A program made the translations under genes and the position numbers. This document shows positions 25,604 through 34,487 of a stretch of 64,000 nucleotides of DNA, one piece after another (positions within the stretch are counted from its first letter, which is position 1; the number at the start of each line of letters is the position of its first letter). Source of the DNA: Phycisphaera sp. (GTDB taxonomy: Bacteria > Planctomycetota > Phycisphaerae > Phycisphaerales > SM1A02); contig WGMP01000036.1 in the NCBI GenBank assembly GCA_016124975.1, positions 24,067 to 88,066 on the forward strand, given 5' to 3'. The notes below the pieces were generated by a model. That model saw only the letters and a program-made list of their open reading frames with translations, searched no databases and had not been told where the DNA came from.

Positions 25604-26515
25604 TCAGCGGCGGCGACGCGCGCCCGCGAGGCCCGCGAGGCCGAGGAGTGCGAACGCGCCAGGGGCGGGGATCGGGAAGGTCTGGTGGGTGTACTGCGTG
25701 CCGTCCCAGCCGGCGGTCTGGTCGCCTTCCCAGAAGCCGAAGCGGGTGTTCGGACCGAAGTCGCCGTCGCCGAAGGTCAGTCCGCCGTTCGAGCGCAGGA
25801 TCGCGTCGATGTTGATGAAGAACTGTGCGCTCGTCATGAGCGTCTGCGAGCCGCTCTCGAGGATCGCGAAGCTGCGCGTCGGGAAGTCGGGGAACGGCGT
25901 GGGGCCGTACGCGGGGTCCGCGTTCCACGAGTACGGCGCCGTGAAGTTCCCCTCTTGCGGCGTTCCATTCTGGCTGAAGCCGTTCCACACGGCGTAGTGC
26001 CGCACCTGCCCGCGGGGGTTTCCGGGCATCGTGGTCATGTACGACGAGGAGTCGCCGACATCGAAGGTGAGCAGGCCGTCGTTCGCACCGAAGCTCGAGG
26101 CGGGGGCGAGGTTGCTCCCGCCCGCATCGCGGTGGAAGAAGAAGGTCGAGCCGCGCGTGGAGCCCGTGTACTGGACGCCCATGCCGACGATGCGGTCTCC
26201 CGCCTGCCATGCGCCCGCGAAGAGGCTCGCCTCGGTCTCGCCCGTGTAGTCGACGCCGTTGCCCGCCGTGCCGTTCGCGAGGCGATTGCCGCCCACGGTC
26301 TGGCTGGCACTGAGCACGAAGTAGGTGCTGTAGATGTCGAAGGTGCGGGTCGTCGAGCCCCTCGTCCAGATCCCCGAGGTCTGCGAGTTGCCGACGGAGT
26401 TCCAGCCGTTCCAGGAGTTGCCGCCGTTGATGTCGACGGACTGTGCGGACGCGGTGCCTGCGAGGGCAAGCGATGCGACGAGTGCGAGGCGTCGAAGGGT
26501 GTTCGAGGTCTTCAT
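25604..26515 (-). CDS. Exported protein with PEP-CTERM-like sorting tail (paralogue 3 of 4)
   Basis: 303 residues. Signal peptide MKTSNTLRRLALVASLALAG with cleavage at ASA-QSV. Then SVDINGGNSWNGWNSVGNSQ, nearly the same as in paralogue 2, and the family motifs QAGDRIVGMGVQYTGSTRGS, FFHRDAGGSN and VGDSSSYMTTMPGNP, then FFINIDAILRSNGGLTFGDG. It ends IPAPGAFALLGLAGLAGARRRR. An insert of about 12 residues (GNRLANGTAGNGVDYTGE) distinguishes it from paralogue 2 and is matched in paralogue 4. Confidence 0.77.
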   Translation of the reverse strand: MKTSNTLRRLALVASLALAGTASAQSVDINGGNSWNGWNSVGNSQTSGIWTRGSTTRTFDIYSTYFVLSASQTVGGNRLANGTAGNGVDYTGETEASLFAGAWQAGDRIVGMGVQYTGSTRGSTFFFHRDAGGSNLAPASSFGANDGLLTFDVGDSSSYMTTMPGNPRGQVRHYAVWNGFSQNGTPQEGNFTAPYSWNADPAYGPTPFPDFPTRSFAILESGSQTLMTSAQFFINIDAILRSNGGLTFGDGDFGPNTRFGFWEGDQTAGWDGTQYTHQTFPIPAPGAFALLGLAGLAGARRRR

Positions 26516-26874
26516 GTGGTTCTCGGATCTCTTTGGGAGAGCTTGGAGGCCTCGGGACTCCGTGTCGGAGCCACCGAAGCGGCCGTGCGTGCGCGGGGCG
26601 AAACGCGAGCCCTTTCGAAAGATCAGCGCACTCCCCGACCCGAACCTGTCACCATTTCAGGGGGCAAGGTGGAAACGACGCGGAGATAGCCAATTCGGGT
26701 GATGGCGGTGCGAGCAACGCCAGCCCCCGACCAAGCATGGGATTCCGCTCGAGGCCCTCCAAATCAGTTTGCCGCGAATCCCTGCGTCGAGCGGTGCGCG
26801 GCTTCCGCAAACGCAACAGGCCCCGCGCGCACGCGGGGCCTGTCGGGAATCTGTAGGAGGTCCGAGTCGAGGCC
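26516..26874. other. Intergenic spacer between exported paralogues 3 and 4
   Basis: Contains the GC hairpin at 26816-26843 near the end of paralogue 4 and AT-richer stretches (about 26620-26700) that probably include the promoter of paralogue 3. No credible ORF. Confidence 0.5.
26816..26843 (-). terminator. 12-bp GC hairpin behind exported paralogue 4
   Basis: ACAGGCCCCGCG-CGCA-CGCGGGGCCTGT is a perfect inverted repeat located 31 bp past the stop codon of the 26875 gene. It is the same type of structure as behind paralogues 1 and 2. Confidence 0.6.
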
Positions 26875-27783
26875 TCAGCGGCGACGACGCGCGCCTGCGA
26901 GGCCCGCCACGCCGAGGAGCGCGATCGCGCCCGGGGCGGGGATCGCGAACATCTGGTTCGTCGATCCTGCGCCCGCGGTGATCTGGTCGCCCTCCCAGAA
27001 GCCGATCCGCGTGCCTGCCGCGTAGAAGTCGCCGTCGCCGAAGGTCAGGCCGCCGTTCGAGCGGAGGATCGCGTCGAGGTTGATGAACATCTGCAGGCTC
27101 GTTGCGAGGCTCGTCGAGCCCGCGTCGAGGATGGCGAAGCTGCGAGCGGGCATGGCGAGCGTGGCGCTCTGGCCATAGGGGAAGGTGTAGTTCCCTTCCT
27201 CAGGTGAACCGTTCTGGCTGAAGCCGTTCCAGATCGAGTATTGCTTGGTGCGGAAGCGATCGGGGTTCCACGACATGCTCGTGATGTAGGACGAGGTGTC
27301 GCCGACATCATGGGAGAACTGGCCGTCGGACATGCCGAAGGCGGTCGCGGGGATGATGTTGTCGCCGTAGGCGTCGACATGGAGATACGCGGTCGTGCCA
27401 CGCGTCGAGCCCGTGTAGCGGATGCCGACGCCGACGATGCGGTCGCCCGCCTGCCACGAGCCTGAGAAGAGGCTCGCGGAGTCGTCGCCCGTGTAGCCGC
27501 TGCCGTCGCCGGCCGCGCCGTCCGCAATGCGCGAGCCGCCGACGGTCTGCGACGCGCTCAGCGTGAACTGCGTGCGGTAGATGTCGAAGGTGCGGGAGGT
27601 CGACCCCTGCACCCAGACGCCCGAGGTCTGCGAGTCGGAGATGAACTGCCATCCGCTCCAGCTGCTGCCGCCGTTGATGTCGACGGTGCTTGCGAAGGCG
27701 GAGGCGGAGGCGGTGAGCGCGCAGGACGCGACGATGGCGCCGACGCGACGACGCGACGACGGCGCAGGGAAACAACGGGACAT
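26875..27783 (-). CDS. Exported protein with PEP-CTERM-like sorting tail (paralogue 4 of 4)
   Basis: 302 residues from ATG 27783. The signal region is RRRVGAIVASCALTASASAFA, followed by STVDINGGSSWSGWQFISDS. Family motifs: GSTSRTFDIYRTQFTLSASQ, QAGDRIVGVGIRYTGSTRG, VGDTSSYITSMSWNPDRF and MFINLDAILRSNGGLTFGDG. The tail is IPAPGAIALLGVAGLAGARRRR. Its signal peptide differs from the MKT-type of the other three, suggesting recombination or an older split. The open frame continues upstream to 28254, but that extension overlaps the FabF gene and is Arg-rich. Confidence 0.76.
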   Translation of the reverse strand: MSRCFPAPSSRRRVGAIVASCALTASASAFASTVDINGGSSWSGWQFISDSQTSGVWVQGSTSRTFDIYRTQFTLSASQTVGGSRIADGAAGDGSGYTGDDSASLFSGSWQAGDRIVGVGIRYTGSTRGTTAYLHVDAYGDNIIPATAFGMSDGQFSHDVGDTSSYITSMSWNPDRFRTKQYSIWNGFSQNGSPEEGNYTFPYGQSATLAMPARSFAILDAGSTSLATSLQMFINLDAILRSNGGLTFGDGDFYAAGTRIGFWEGDQITAGAGSTNQMFAIPAPGAIALLGVAGLAGARRRR

Positions 27784-28078
27784 GTCTCTCTCCAGGGTCA
27801 AAGATGGGATCGCGGGAAACCGGAACATGCCCGGACGCGGAGGGGGCCGCGGCGCGGGCGAGGGAACAGAGGGAAATGTGGCACCAAACCCGCGGAAGTC
27901 AGGCCCGCGGCGGGAAAAGGGGGCCGATCGGCAGAATCGGCGCGGAAATTGGCGCGGGGCGGTTGCCCGCTCGCCCATCGCGCGTCCCTGGTACCCCATC
28001 GAGGGACGCGGCGGATGGGGCGTTCGCCCACCGTCCACCCCGGCAGGGTCTGGCAGGTGGGTGGGAGCGCATCGAGGC

Positions 28079-29407
28079 CTACGCGAACCTGCGGACGACG
28101 AGCGTGTCGTTCTGCCCGCCGAAGCCGAAGCTGTTCGAGAGACAGATGTCGACCTTCGCGGGGCGCGCCGTGTTCGGCACATAGTCGAGGTCGAGGTCCG
28201 GGTCGGGCGTCTGGTAGTTGATCGTCGGCGGCAGCATCCCGTCGCGGATCGCAAGGACGCAGGTCATGAACTCGACGGCGCCCGCGGCCGCGATCAGGTG
28301 CCCCATCATGCTCTTGATCGAGCTCATGGGGATGTCCTTCGCGTTCGGGCCGAAGACGCGCTTCACACCGCGGGTCTCGATCGAGTCATTTTCCTTCGTG
28401 CCCGTGCCGTGCGCGCTGATGTAGTCGATCGCGGCGCGGCCGTCGGCGCGGCGCGCGAGCGGGTCGATCCCCGCCTGCGCAAGCGCCTGGTGCATCGACG
28501 CTGCGCCGCCGCGGCCCTCGGGGTGGATGTCGGTGATGCGGAAGGCGTCCGCGCTCGAGCCGTAGCCGGCGATCTCGGCAAGCGGCTTCGCGCCGCGGGC
28601 GAGCGCGTGCTCGAGGCTCTCGATCACGATCATGCCCGAGCCCTCGCCCATGACGAAGCCGTCGCGGGTCGCATCGAACGGGCGCGAGGCCTTCGTCGGG
28701 TCGCCCTTCGATGTGGAGAGCGCCGTGAGTCGGTTGAAGCCCGTCACGCCGAGCACATGGATCATCGTGTGCGTGCCGCCCGAGATCATCACATCGGCGT
28801 CGCCGCGCTTGATCAGGCTGAAGGCCTCGCCGATTGCCTGCGTGCTGGCGGCGCAGGCGGTGAGGCAGTTGAGCGCGGGGCCACGCACGCCGAACTCGCG
28901 CGCGAGGTGCGCGAGCGGCATGTTCGGCTCCTGCTCGACCTCGCGCATGCGGTCCATCGCCTTGTGCGCGAACTCCGCCCAGCGCGGGCCGTCGACTTTC
29001 TTCGCCTCTGCGTCCCAGCCCGCGAGGTTCGACGCGGCGTAGTTGTCGAAGTCGAGCACGCCCTCGCCTGCGCCGAGGTAGAGGCCGACGCGCTTGCGGT
29101 TCAGGCCCGCGTAGCCATCGAGGCCCGACTGGCGCCAGGCCTGGCTCGCCGCGCCGAGCGCGAACTGCGAGTTGAGGCCAGCGCTCGTGTGGACCGACGC
29201 GTCGCGCACGAAGCGCGCCATGTCGTAGTCCTTCACCTGCGCCGCGAAGGTCGTGGGGAAGGTGCGCGCGTCGAAGCGCGTGATCGGGCCCATGCCCGAC
29301 TCGCTCTTCATGAGCCGCTGCCACACGCTGTCGACATCATGGCCAAGCGGCGTGATCCAGCCCATGCCTGTGACGACGACGCGACGGTTGTTCGAGGAGT
29401 TGCTCAT
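28079..29407 (-). CDS. fabF: Beta-ketoacyl-ACP synthase II-like (catalytically intact)
   Basis: 442 residues. It elongates acyl-ACP chains by condensation with malonyl-ACP. The thiolase-fold triad is complete: Cys185 in LTACAASTQ, His333 in SAHGTGTKEND, and His370 in SMMGHLIAAAGAVEF. The start at ATG 29407 is chosen because the longer GTG start at 29476 lies within a 14-bp tandem repeat and would add a Pro/Thr/Arg tail. A second, degenerate synthase is directly upstream in the same direction, a layout like KS-alpha/KS-beta pairs. Confidence 0.9.
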   Translation of the reverse strand: MSNSSNNRRVVVTGMGWITPLGHDVDSVWQRLMKSESGMGPITRFDARTFPTTFAAQVKDYDMARFVRDASVHTSAGLNSQFALGAASQAWRQSGLDGYAGLNRKRVGLYLGAGEGVLDFDNYAASNLAGWDAEAKKVDGPRWAEFAHKAMDRMREVEQEPNMPLAHLAREFGVRGPALNCLTACAASTQAIGEAFSLIKRGDADVMISGGTHTMIHVLGVTGFNRLTALSTSKGDPTKASRPFDATRDGFVMGEGSGMIVIESLEHALARGAKPLAEIAGYGSSADAFRITDIHPEGRGGAASMHQALAQAGIDPLARRADGRAAIDYISAHGTGTKENDSIETRGVKRVFGPNAKDIPMSSIKSMMGHLIAAAGAVEFMTCVLAIRDGMLPPTINYQTPDPDLDLDYVPNTARPAKVDICLSNSFGFGGQNDTLVVRRFA

Positions 29408-29475
29408 CGGTGGTGTCGGCGGTGGTGTCGGCGCGGTGGTGTCGGCACGGTGGTGTCGGCGCGGTGGTGTCGGCA
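29408..29475. repeat. 14-bp tandem repeat between the two ketoacyl synthase genes
   Basis: About five units of CGGTGGTGTCGGCR fill nearly the whole spacer between the two genes. The copy number may vary between strains by slippage and would change the spacing, or the N-terminus if the upstream GTG is used. Confidence 0.85.
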
Positions 29476-29482
29476 CGGCGGT

Positions 29483-30808
29483 TCAGGCGGGCTTCGAGAC
29501 GACGACGGCGCTGTTCTGCCCGCCGAGGCTGGGCGTGCAGACAAGGACATGGCGGAGCGCGTGCGGCGCGCTCGGCGCGGCCCCTGCGAGGAGGCCACCC
29601 GTCTCGCGCGCGTTCATGCGCGCGGGCAGGCGCTGCTCGGTGATGGCGCGGCAGGCGACCGCGACGGCGATCGCGCCGAAGCCGGCGATGGTGGCGCCGA
29701 TCGAAGGCGCGAGCGTGACAAAAGGCTTCGTGGCGAGCGCGTCGCCGAAGACCCGCGCGAGCGCGGCGCGCTCGAGTGCGTCGAGCGCTGGAACGCCCGA
29801 GCCGAAGGGAATGATCGCGTCGATCTCGGCCGCGGAGACGGACGCATCGCGGAGCGCCGCGTGGATCGCGTCCGCGAGCGACTCGCCCGTCGCGTCGGGC
29901 ACGAGGCCGACGGTGTCGTCGCACCAGCTCTGCGAGGCGCCCGTGCCCGAGAGGACCGCGTGGATGCGCGCGCCGCGGGCCCGCGCGGACTCCTCGGCCT
30001 CGAGGACGAGGATGCCGCCGCCCTCGCCGAGGAGCGTGCCCGAGGCGGACGCATCGAACGGGCGAACCACCGCGGTCGCGTCGTCGGTCGTTCCGCACGG
30101 CGCGAAGCGGCCCGCGAGCTCCTGCCTGAGGTACGCCATCGGGTTCATCTTGCTGTCGGCGCCGCCCGAGAGGCAGGCGTCGGCCGCGCCGCGCTCGATG
30201 ACGCGCTGGCTCTCGGCAAGCGAAAGGCCGCTCGAGGCCTCGTTGCAGGTGATGGTGTTCGACGGGCCCTGGCAGTCGTGGATGATCGTCACATGGCACG
30301 CGAGCATGTTGGGGAGGTACTTGAGGAGCCAGAGCGGCGTCAGCTCCTGCATTCCCTGCTGCCCCCAATGCGCGGGGTCGAAGGCGCCGTTCGCGCCGCG
30401 CGAGGTGGCGAGCGCGGCGGTGAGTTCGTCGAGTTCGGCCGCGATCAGGCCAGCGCCGATGTGGCAGCCGAAGCGGTCGGGCGGGATCGTCGGCGGGTTG
30501 TCGGGGTCGGTGCCGCGGGTCGCGAGGCCTGCGTCCTTGACCGCCATGAGCGCCGCGCCGACCGCGATCTCGATGTCGCGGGCCATCACCTTGGTGGCCT
30601 TGCGATAGCTCTTCGGCACGAGTTCCTTCACATCGAACGAGCCGGGAAGCTCGCCGCCCGACGCGGCGCGGAAGCCCGACGCGTCGAACGCGCGGATCGG
30701 CGCAAGCGCGGAGCGCCCATCGCAGAGCGCCCGCCAGAGTGGATCGATGCCGACCCCGTGGGCTGTGACTGGCCCGAGGCCTGTGATGACGACGCGGCGG
30801 CGAGACAT
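29483..30808 (-). CDS. Ketoacyl synthase homologue lacking both catalytic histidines
   Basis: 441 residues and clearly of the KAS fold (RRRVVITGLGPVTAHGVG; FDASASGTLLGEGGGILVLE). The active-site Cys is kept, Cys188 in NTITCNEASSG. Both His residues are replaced: IIPFGSGVPALD carries Phe335 where the HGT motif is expected, and PSIGATIAGFGAI carries Ala372 in place of the GH His. It is therefore unlikely to do a normal decarboxylative condensation. By analogy with chain-length factors it may pair with the intact FabF-like protein encoded 75 bp downstream; unlike true chain-length factors it keeps the Cys. Confidence 0.82.
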   Translation of the reverse strand: MSRRRVVITGLGPVTAHGVGIDPLWRALCDGRSALAPIRAFDASGFRAASGGELPGSFDVKELVPKSYRKATKVMARDIEIAVGAALMAVKDAGLATRGTDPDNPPTIPPDRFGCHIGAGLIAAELDELTAALATSRGANGAFDPAHWGQQGMQELTPLWLLKYLPNMLACHVTIIHDCQGPSNTITCNEASSGLSLAESQRVIERGAADACLSGGADSKMNPMAYLRQELAGRFAPCGTTDDATAVVRPFDASASGTLLGEGGGILVLEAEESARARGARIHAVLSGTGASQSWCDDTVGLVPDATGESLADAIHAALRDASVSAAEIDAIIPFGSGVPALDALERAALARVFGDALATKPFVTLAPSIGATIAGFGAIAVAVACRAITEQRLPARMNARETGGLLAGAAPSAPHALRHVLVCTPSLGGQNSAVVVSKPA

Positions 30809-30854
30809 GGGAGGGTCAGGATAGCCCGAAACGGCCGGGCGATCAGGGCGCCGT

Positions 30855-32216
30855 TCAGGCCCTGGCGATCAGCATCGCCAGCTCAAGCGCCTGCTCGTAG
30901 TTGAGCCGCGGATCGACCTGCGAGCGGTAGGCCCGCGAGAGGTCGTCGTCGGTCAGGCCGCGCGCGCCGCCCGTGCATTCCGTCACATTCTCGCCGGTCA
31001 GCTCGACATGGACGCCCGCGAGCGGCACGCCCTCGCCGCGGTGGATCTCGATCGCCTGATGCGCCTCCGCGAGGACATGGGCGAACTTGCGCGTCTTGAC
31101 GCTCTTCCCCGCCCAGGCGCCCGCCGCGGGGACGACCGTCTCCGTGTTCCCGTGCATCGGGTCGCACACCCAGACGACCGGCATGCCGGACTCGCGCACG
31201 GCTCGGAGGAGCGGCGGAAAGGCGCGGCCGATCCTGTGCGCGCCGAAGCGCGTCACGAGCACCACGCGACCCTCCTCGCCATCGGGCGACAGCGTGCGCA
31301 CGGTCGAGAGAAGCGCCTCGACCGTCGTGTCGGGGCCGACCTTGACGCCGACGGGATTGCGGATGCCGCGGCAGAACTCGAGGTGCGCGCCGTCGGGGGC
31401 GCCCGTGCGCACGCCAATCCACGGAAGGTGCGTCGAGAGGTTGAACCAGCCGTCGCGGCGCGGGACCTGCCGCGTGAGCGCGGACTCGTAGTCGAGGACG
31501 AGCAGCTCGTGGCTCGTATAGAAGTCGACGCGCTGCATCGCGGCGATCGTGCCACCGGCGAGCGTCTCCATGAAGCGCAGGCTCTCGCCGATCGAGTCGA
31601 CCATGCGCTGGTACTCGGCCGCGAGCGGCGAATGCCGCACGAACTCGAGGTCCCAGTTCTCGGGGTGGTGGAGATCCGCGAAGCCGCCGTCGACGAGCGA
31701 GCGCACGAAGTTCAGGGTCAGCGCGCTGCGCTCGTAGCCGCGCAGAAGAAGCGTCGGGTCGGGCGCGCGCGCAGCGGCCGTCGGCTCGGGGTGGTTGATG
31801 TTGTCGCCGCGATAGGTGGGAAGCTCGACCCCGTCGATGGTCTCGGTCGCGGCGCTGCGCGGCTTCGCGTACTGCCCCGCGAAGCGGCCGATGCGGGTGA
31901 TGCGCTTGCGCATCCCGTGCACCAGCACGAGGCTCATCTGGAGCAGGATTTTCAGCTTCGCGGCGATCGCCGACGAGTTGCAGTCCGCAAAGCTCTCCGC
32001 GCAGTCGCCGCCCCACAGGATGAAGCGCTCGCCGCGCGCAGCCTCCGCAAGCTGCGCCTTGAGGCTCTCGATCTCGTAGCTCGTCACCAACGGCGGCAGC
32101 GCCCCCACCTCGGCAAGCACCCGCTCGAGCGCGGCCCGGTCGGGATAGACCGGCTGCTGCCTGCAGGGGTAGGCGCGCCAGCTCTGCGGAGACCACGCTC
32201 GATCGCTCGAAGACAT
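30855..32216 (-). CDS. Class II 3-deoxy-D-arabino-heptulosonate 7-phosphate (DAHP) synthase
   Basis: The first step of the shikimate pathway, joining phosphoenolpyruvate and erythrose 4-phosphate. 453 residues, the usual size for the plant/actinobacterial type II enzyme. Visible signatures: ERFILWGGDCAESFADC (metal and PEP site), the DNINHPEP loop, MQRVDFYTSHELLVLDYE, WVCDPMHGNTETV and HVELTGENVTECTGG. Start ATG 32216; an in-frame GTG/ATG further up would add about ten residues. It follows a tRNA-Leu and repeat block and precedes the degenerate ketoacyl synthase by 46 bp. Confidence 0.94.
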   Translation of the reverse strand: MSSSDRAWSPQSWRAYPCRQQPVYPDRAALERVLAEVGALPPLVTSYEIESLKAQLAEAARGERFILWGGDCAESFADCNSSAIAAKLKILLQMSLVLVHGMRKRITRIGRFAGQYAKPRSAATETIDGVELPTYRGDNINHPEPTAAARAPDPTLLLRGYERSALTLNFVRSLVDGGFADLHHPENWDLEFVRHSPLAAEYQRMVDSIGESLRFMETLAGGTIAAMQRVDFYTSHELLVLDYESALTRQVPRRDGWFNLSTHLPWIGVRTGAPDGAHLEFCRGIRNPVGVKVGPDTTVEALLSTVRTLSPDGEEGRVVLVTRFGAHRIGRAFPPLLRAVRESGMPVVWVCDPMHGNTETVVPAAGAWAGKSVKTRKFAHVLAEAHQAIEIHRGEGVPLAGVHVELTGENVTECTGGARGLTDDDLSRAYRSQVDPRLNYEQALELAMLIARA

Positions 32217-32239
32217 GGAGAAAGGGTAGCGATCGCCAC

Positions 32240-32387
32240 CCACAGCGTCCGCGACCGCTCAAACCACGCGCTCTCCAGCACCAGAGGAAGCCGCCGCAGC
32301 GGCGACCGCTCCTACCACGCGGCCGCAGCGGCGACCGCTCATACGAAGCACCAAAGGAAGCCGCCGCAGCGGCGACCGCTCAAACAA
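32240..32387 (-). repeat. Cluster of family B hairpin repeats next to tRNA-Leu
   Basis: Two full copies (about 32277-32313 and 32347-32387) and two partial copies (about 32240-32265 and 32317-32343) of the GAGCGGTCGCCGCTGCGGC element. The copy nearest the tRNA starts right after its discriminator base, as the repeats elsewhere start after stop codons. Confidence 0.8.
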
Positions 32388-32472
32388 TGCGGGCGACAGG
32401 GCTCGAACCTGCACGGGAGTTACCCCACAGGAACCTAAATCCTGTGCGTCTGCCAATTCCGCCACGCCCGCA
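32388..32472 (-). tRNA. tRNA-Leu (anticodon UAG)
   Basis: The minus strand folds as a class II tRNA of 85 nt. Acceptor arms are GCGGGCG and CGCCCGC with discriminator A. The D-arm region reads GTGGCGGAATTGGCAGACGC. The anticodon stem CAGGA/TCCTG encloses loop TTTAGGT with anticodon TAG. A long variable arm (GGGGTAACTCCCG) and the T-arm GCAGGTTCGAGCCCTGT are present. The CCA end is not encoded. Confidence 0.95.
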
Positions 32473-32559
32473 CGAGCCGAGATTGTACGGGCAAGCCTCC
32501 TCCTGCCGATTTGGGGGGCATCGTCAGCGGCTCCCGATCCCGCGCAGAACCCCTCAGCC

Positions 32560-33189
32560 ATGAAGTTCCTCCAGCAGGCATCCTCGAACCTCGTGCCGAT
32601 CCTCGCGCGGATCCTGCTGTTCCTTGCGTTTGTGCCGACAGGCTGGCACCACGCCATGGAGCAGACGCTCTTCACGGGCGCCGAAGCCGCCCGCATCCGC
32701 GAACTCGGCATCGCGAGCGCGCCGCACGGATTCGCGGGCGGCACGCAGATGGCCTCGCTCCAGGACACGCCGCCCCTTCCCGCCGTCGCGATGGACGCGC
32801 AGGGCGTGCAGGCGCGTTCGCTGCATGAACTCACGCTCTTCTTCGACGGGCGCGGTCTGCCGAAGCCCGTGGTCCTCGCCTGGACGGTGACCATCTTCGA
32901 ACTCATAGGCGGCGCACTCGTCCTGGTCGGGCTCTTCACGCGGCTCTGGTCGGGAGGACTGGCAATCTGGGCGCTCGGGCTCTTCCTCGTGTCCACGCCC
33001 TCGATCGGCGAGGCGTTCGCGTCGTTCTGGAAGCCGACCGACCCCGCGGCCGCGATGCCGCGCACCCTCGCGCTCGGACAGCTCGGGCTTCTCGTTCTTG
33101 CGCTCTGGATCACGGCCTCGGGCGCCGGGCGCTACAGCCTCGACGGGCTCATCTTCAAGGGCCGCGGCGGCGGCTCGGACGAAGAGTGA
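32560..33189 (+). CDS. DoxX-family membrane protein
   Basis: 209 residues with four predicted transmembrane helices. The first is LVPILARILLFLAFVPTGW, followed by an extracytoplasmic loop of about 80 residues; then VVLAWTVTIFELIGGALVLVG, LWSGGLAIWALGLFLV and LGLLVLALWITASG. FELIGGALVLVGLFTR is a typical DoxX core. The family is tied to thiol/oxidative-stress or quinone-related membrane functions; the role here is unknown. It stands alone, 219 bp before the vWA operon. Confidence 0.82.
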   Translation: MKFLQQASSNLVPILARILLFLAFVPTGWHHAMEQTLFTGAEAARIRELGIASAPHGFAGGTQMASLQDTPPLPAVAMDAQGVQARSLHELTLFFDGRGLPKPVVLAWTVTIFELIGGALVLVGLFTRLWSGGLAIWALGLFLVSTPSIGEAFASFWKPTDPAAAMPRTLALGQLGLLVLALWITASGAGRYSLDGLIFKGRGGGSDEE

Positions 33190-33407
33190 CCTGCACGCCC
33201 GATCGCGCCGCGTGACCGCGCGGACACTTCCCTGTTCGCGGTTCGAGCGCGCGCGACGCACGGCGCGCCTCGGTGAAAGACCTACACTGCGCCCTCGCGT
33301 GGAATCCGCAGCGCAGGCGATGGAGTGCCTGCGCGGTTCCGCGAAGTGTTCCGCGGGGAGCTCCGCGGGGAAATCCGCGAGAGATCCCCTTCAAGGACGG
33401 ATGGCCC

Positions 33408-34487
33408 ATGGCGCAGACGGCAAACGCCACGCGGCATGATTCCCATGCTCCGACCAGGCGCAGGCGAGGCCCGCTTGCGAAGGGCGTGGCGGTGTCGCTG
33501 CTCGTGCATGCGGGGATCGCCTCCGCGATCCTTGGCGCGGCTTGGGGCGTGGCGGTCGTCTCGAAGAGCGCGGACACGCGCGCGCCCATCGTGCTCGTCG
33601 CGGACTTCGCCGACCCTGCCCCTGCCCCGCCACGCGAGCCAGATCGGCCGTCTACAGCGTCTTCGCCTGCTGCTGCGATCGAGCCGGCCATCGCCACCGA
33701 CGAACTCGCGGCGCGCCTGCGGGCGCTCGAGCAGACTTCCGATGCCGCGAACCCAGCGCTCGACGCCATCGCCCGCCGGTTCGGCGCGCTTTCCCCCGCA
33801 GGCGAGGGCGCGGGAGAGACCGAGGCGCCGATCGTCGGGCGCGGCGCGAGCTTCGCGGGGCTTGTCGCGGGCACGGCGACGAGCGTCGCCTATGTCGTCG
33901 ATGCCTCTGGGTCGATGGCGGGGTCGTTCCCCGCGATCGTCGACGAGGTCGCGCGCTCGCTCGCGAGGCTCGATCCTTCGCAGCGCTTCACGGTCGTCTG
34001 CTTCCGCCGCGACGGCGCCGTGGCGCTCGGAGGCGACGGAGCGCTTCGGCCCGCGACCGCCGACGCCACGCGCGAGGCGGTGCGGTGGCTTCGCGAGGGC
34101 GTGGTGCCGAGCGGACGATCGAGCCCGCTCGAGGCGCTGCGCGTCGCGCTCCGCTCGGGCGCGGACTGCGTCTTCCTGCTCTCGACGACGGTCACGGGGC
34201 CCGGGCGGCACGAGCTCGACCGCGCCGCGCTCCTCGAGGCGATGGAGGCGCTCAATCCACGCGACCCGCGCAGCGGCGCTCGCCGTGCCACGATCCAGTG
34301 CATCCAGTTCCTCGAGGAGGACCCCGGCGGCGCGCTCTCGGCGCTTGCGGACGCGCACTTCGGCGCGGGCGGGTACAGGTTCATCAGCCGCGGCGACGCG
34401 GGCTTCGACGGAGGAGGCTTCGACGAGCCGAGAGTCGATGAGGCGGAGTTCGAGGGGTCACGCGACGCGCAAGGAAACAGCCCATGA
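33408..34487 (+). CDS. von Willebrand factor A-like protein with a TonB-type membrane anchor
   Basis: 359 residues from ATG 33408. The N-terminal helix AVSLLVHAGIASAILGAAWG carries Ser30 and His34 with the spacing of the Ser-x3-His motif that TonB and TolA use to couple to ExbB/ExbD. A Pro/Ala-rich stretch follows. A vWA-like domain starts near 160 with VAYVVDASGSMAG, a complete MIDAS DxSxS (165-169). ExbB and ExbD genes follow at once (ATGA overlap), supporting energised action of the vWA domain across the periplasm. The ligand is unknown. Confidence 0.8.
   Translation: MAQTANATRHDSHAPTRRRRGPLAKGVAVSLLVHAGIASAILGAAWGVAVVSKSADTRAPIVLVADFADPAPAPPREPDRPSTASSPAAAIEPAIATDELAARLRALEQTSDAANPALDAIARRFGALSPAGEGAGETEAPIVGRGASFAGLVAGTATSVAYVVDASGSMAGSFPAIVDEVARSLARLDPSQRFTVVCFRRDGAVALGGDGALRPATADATREAVRWLREGVVPSGRSSPLEALRVALRSGADCVFLLSTTVTGPGRHELDRAALLEAMEALNPRDPRSGARRATIQCIQFLEEDPGGALSALADAHFGAGGYRFISRGDAGFDGGGFDEPRVDEAEFEGSRDAQGNSP

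Noticed and set aside
28079..30808. Complete type II polyketide cluster
   Set aside because: Only the two synthase-like genes are present; there is no ACP, ketoreductase, cyclase or transporter beside them. Neighbours are DAHP synthase and exported proteins.
32388..32472. tRNA-Leu as an integration site of a genomic island
   Set aside because: No integrase, no direct repeat of the tRNA 3' end, and neighbouring genes are ordinary; the repeats beside it are family B elements found behind other genes too.
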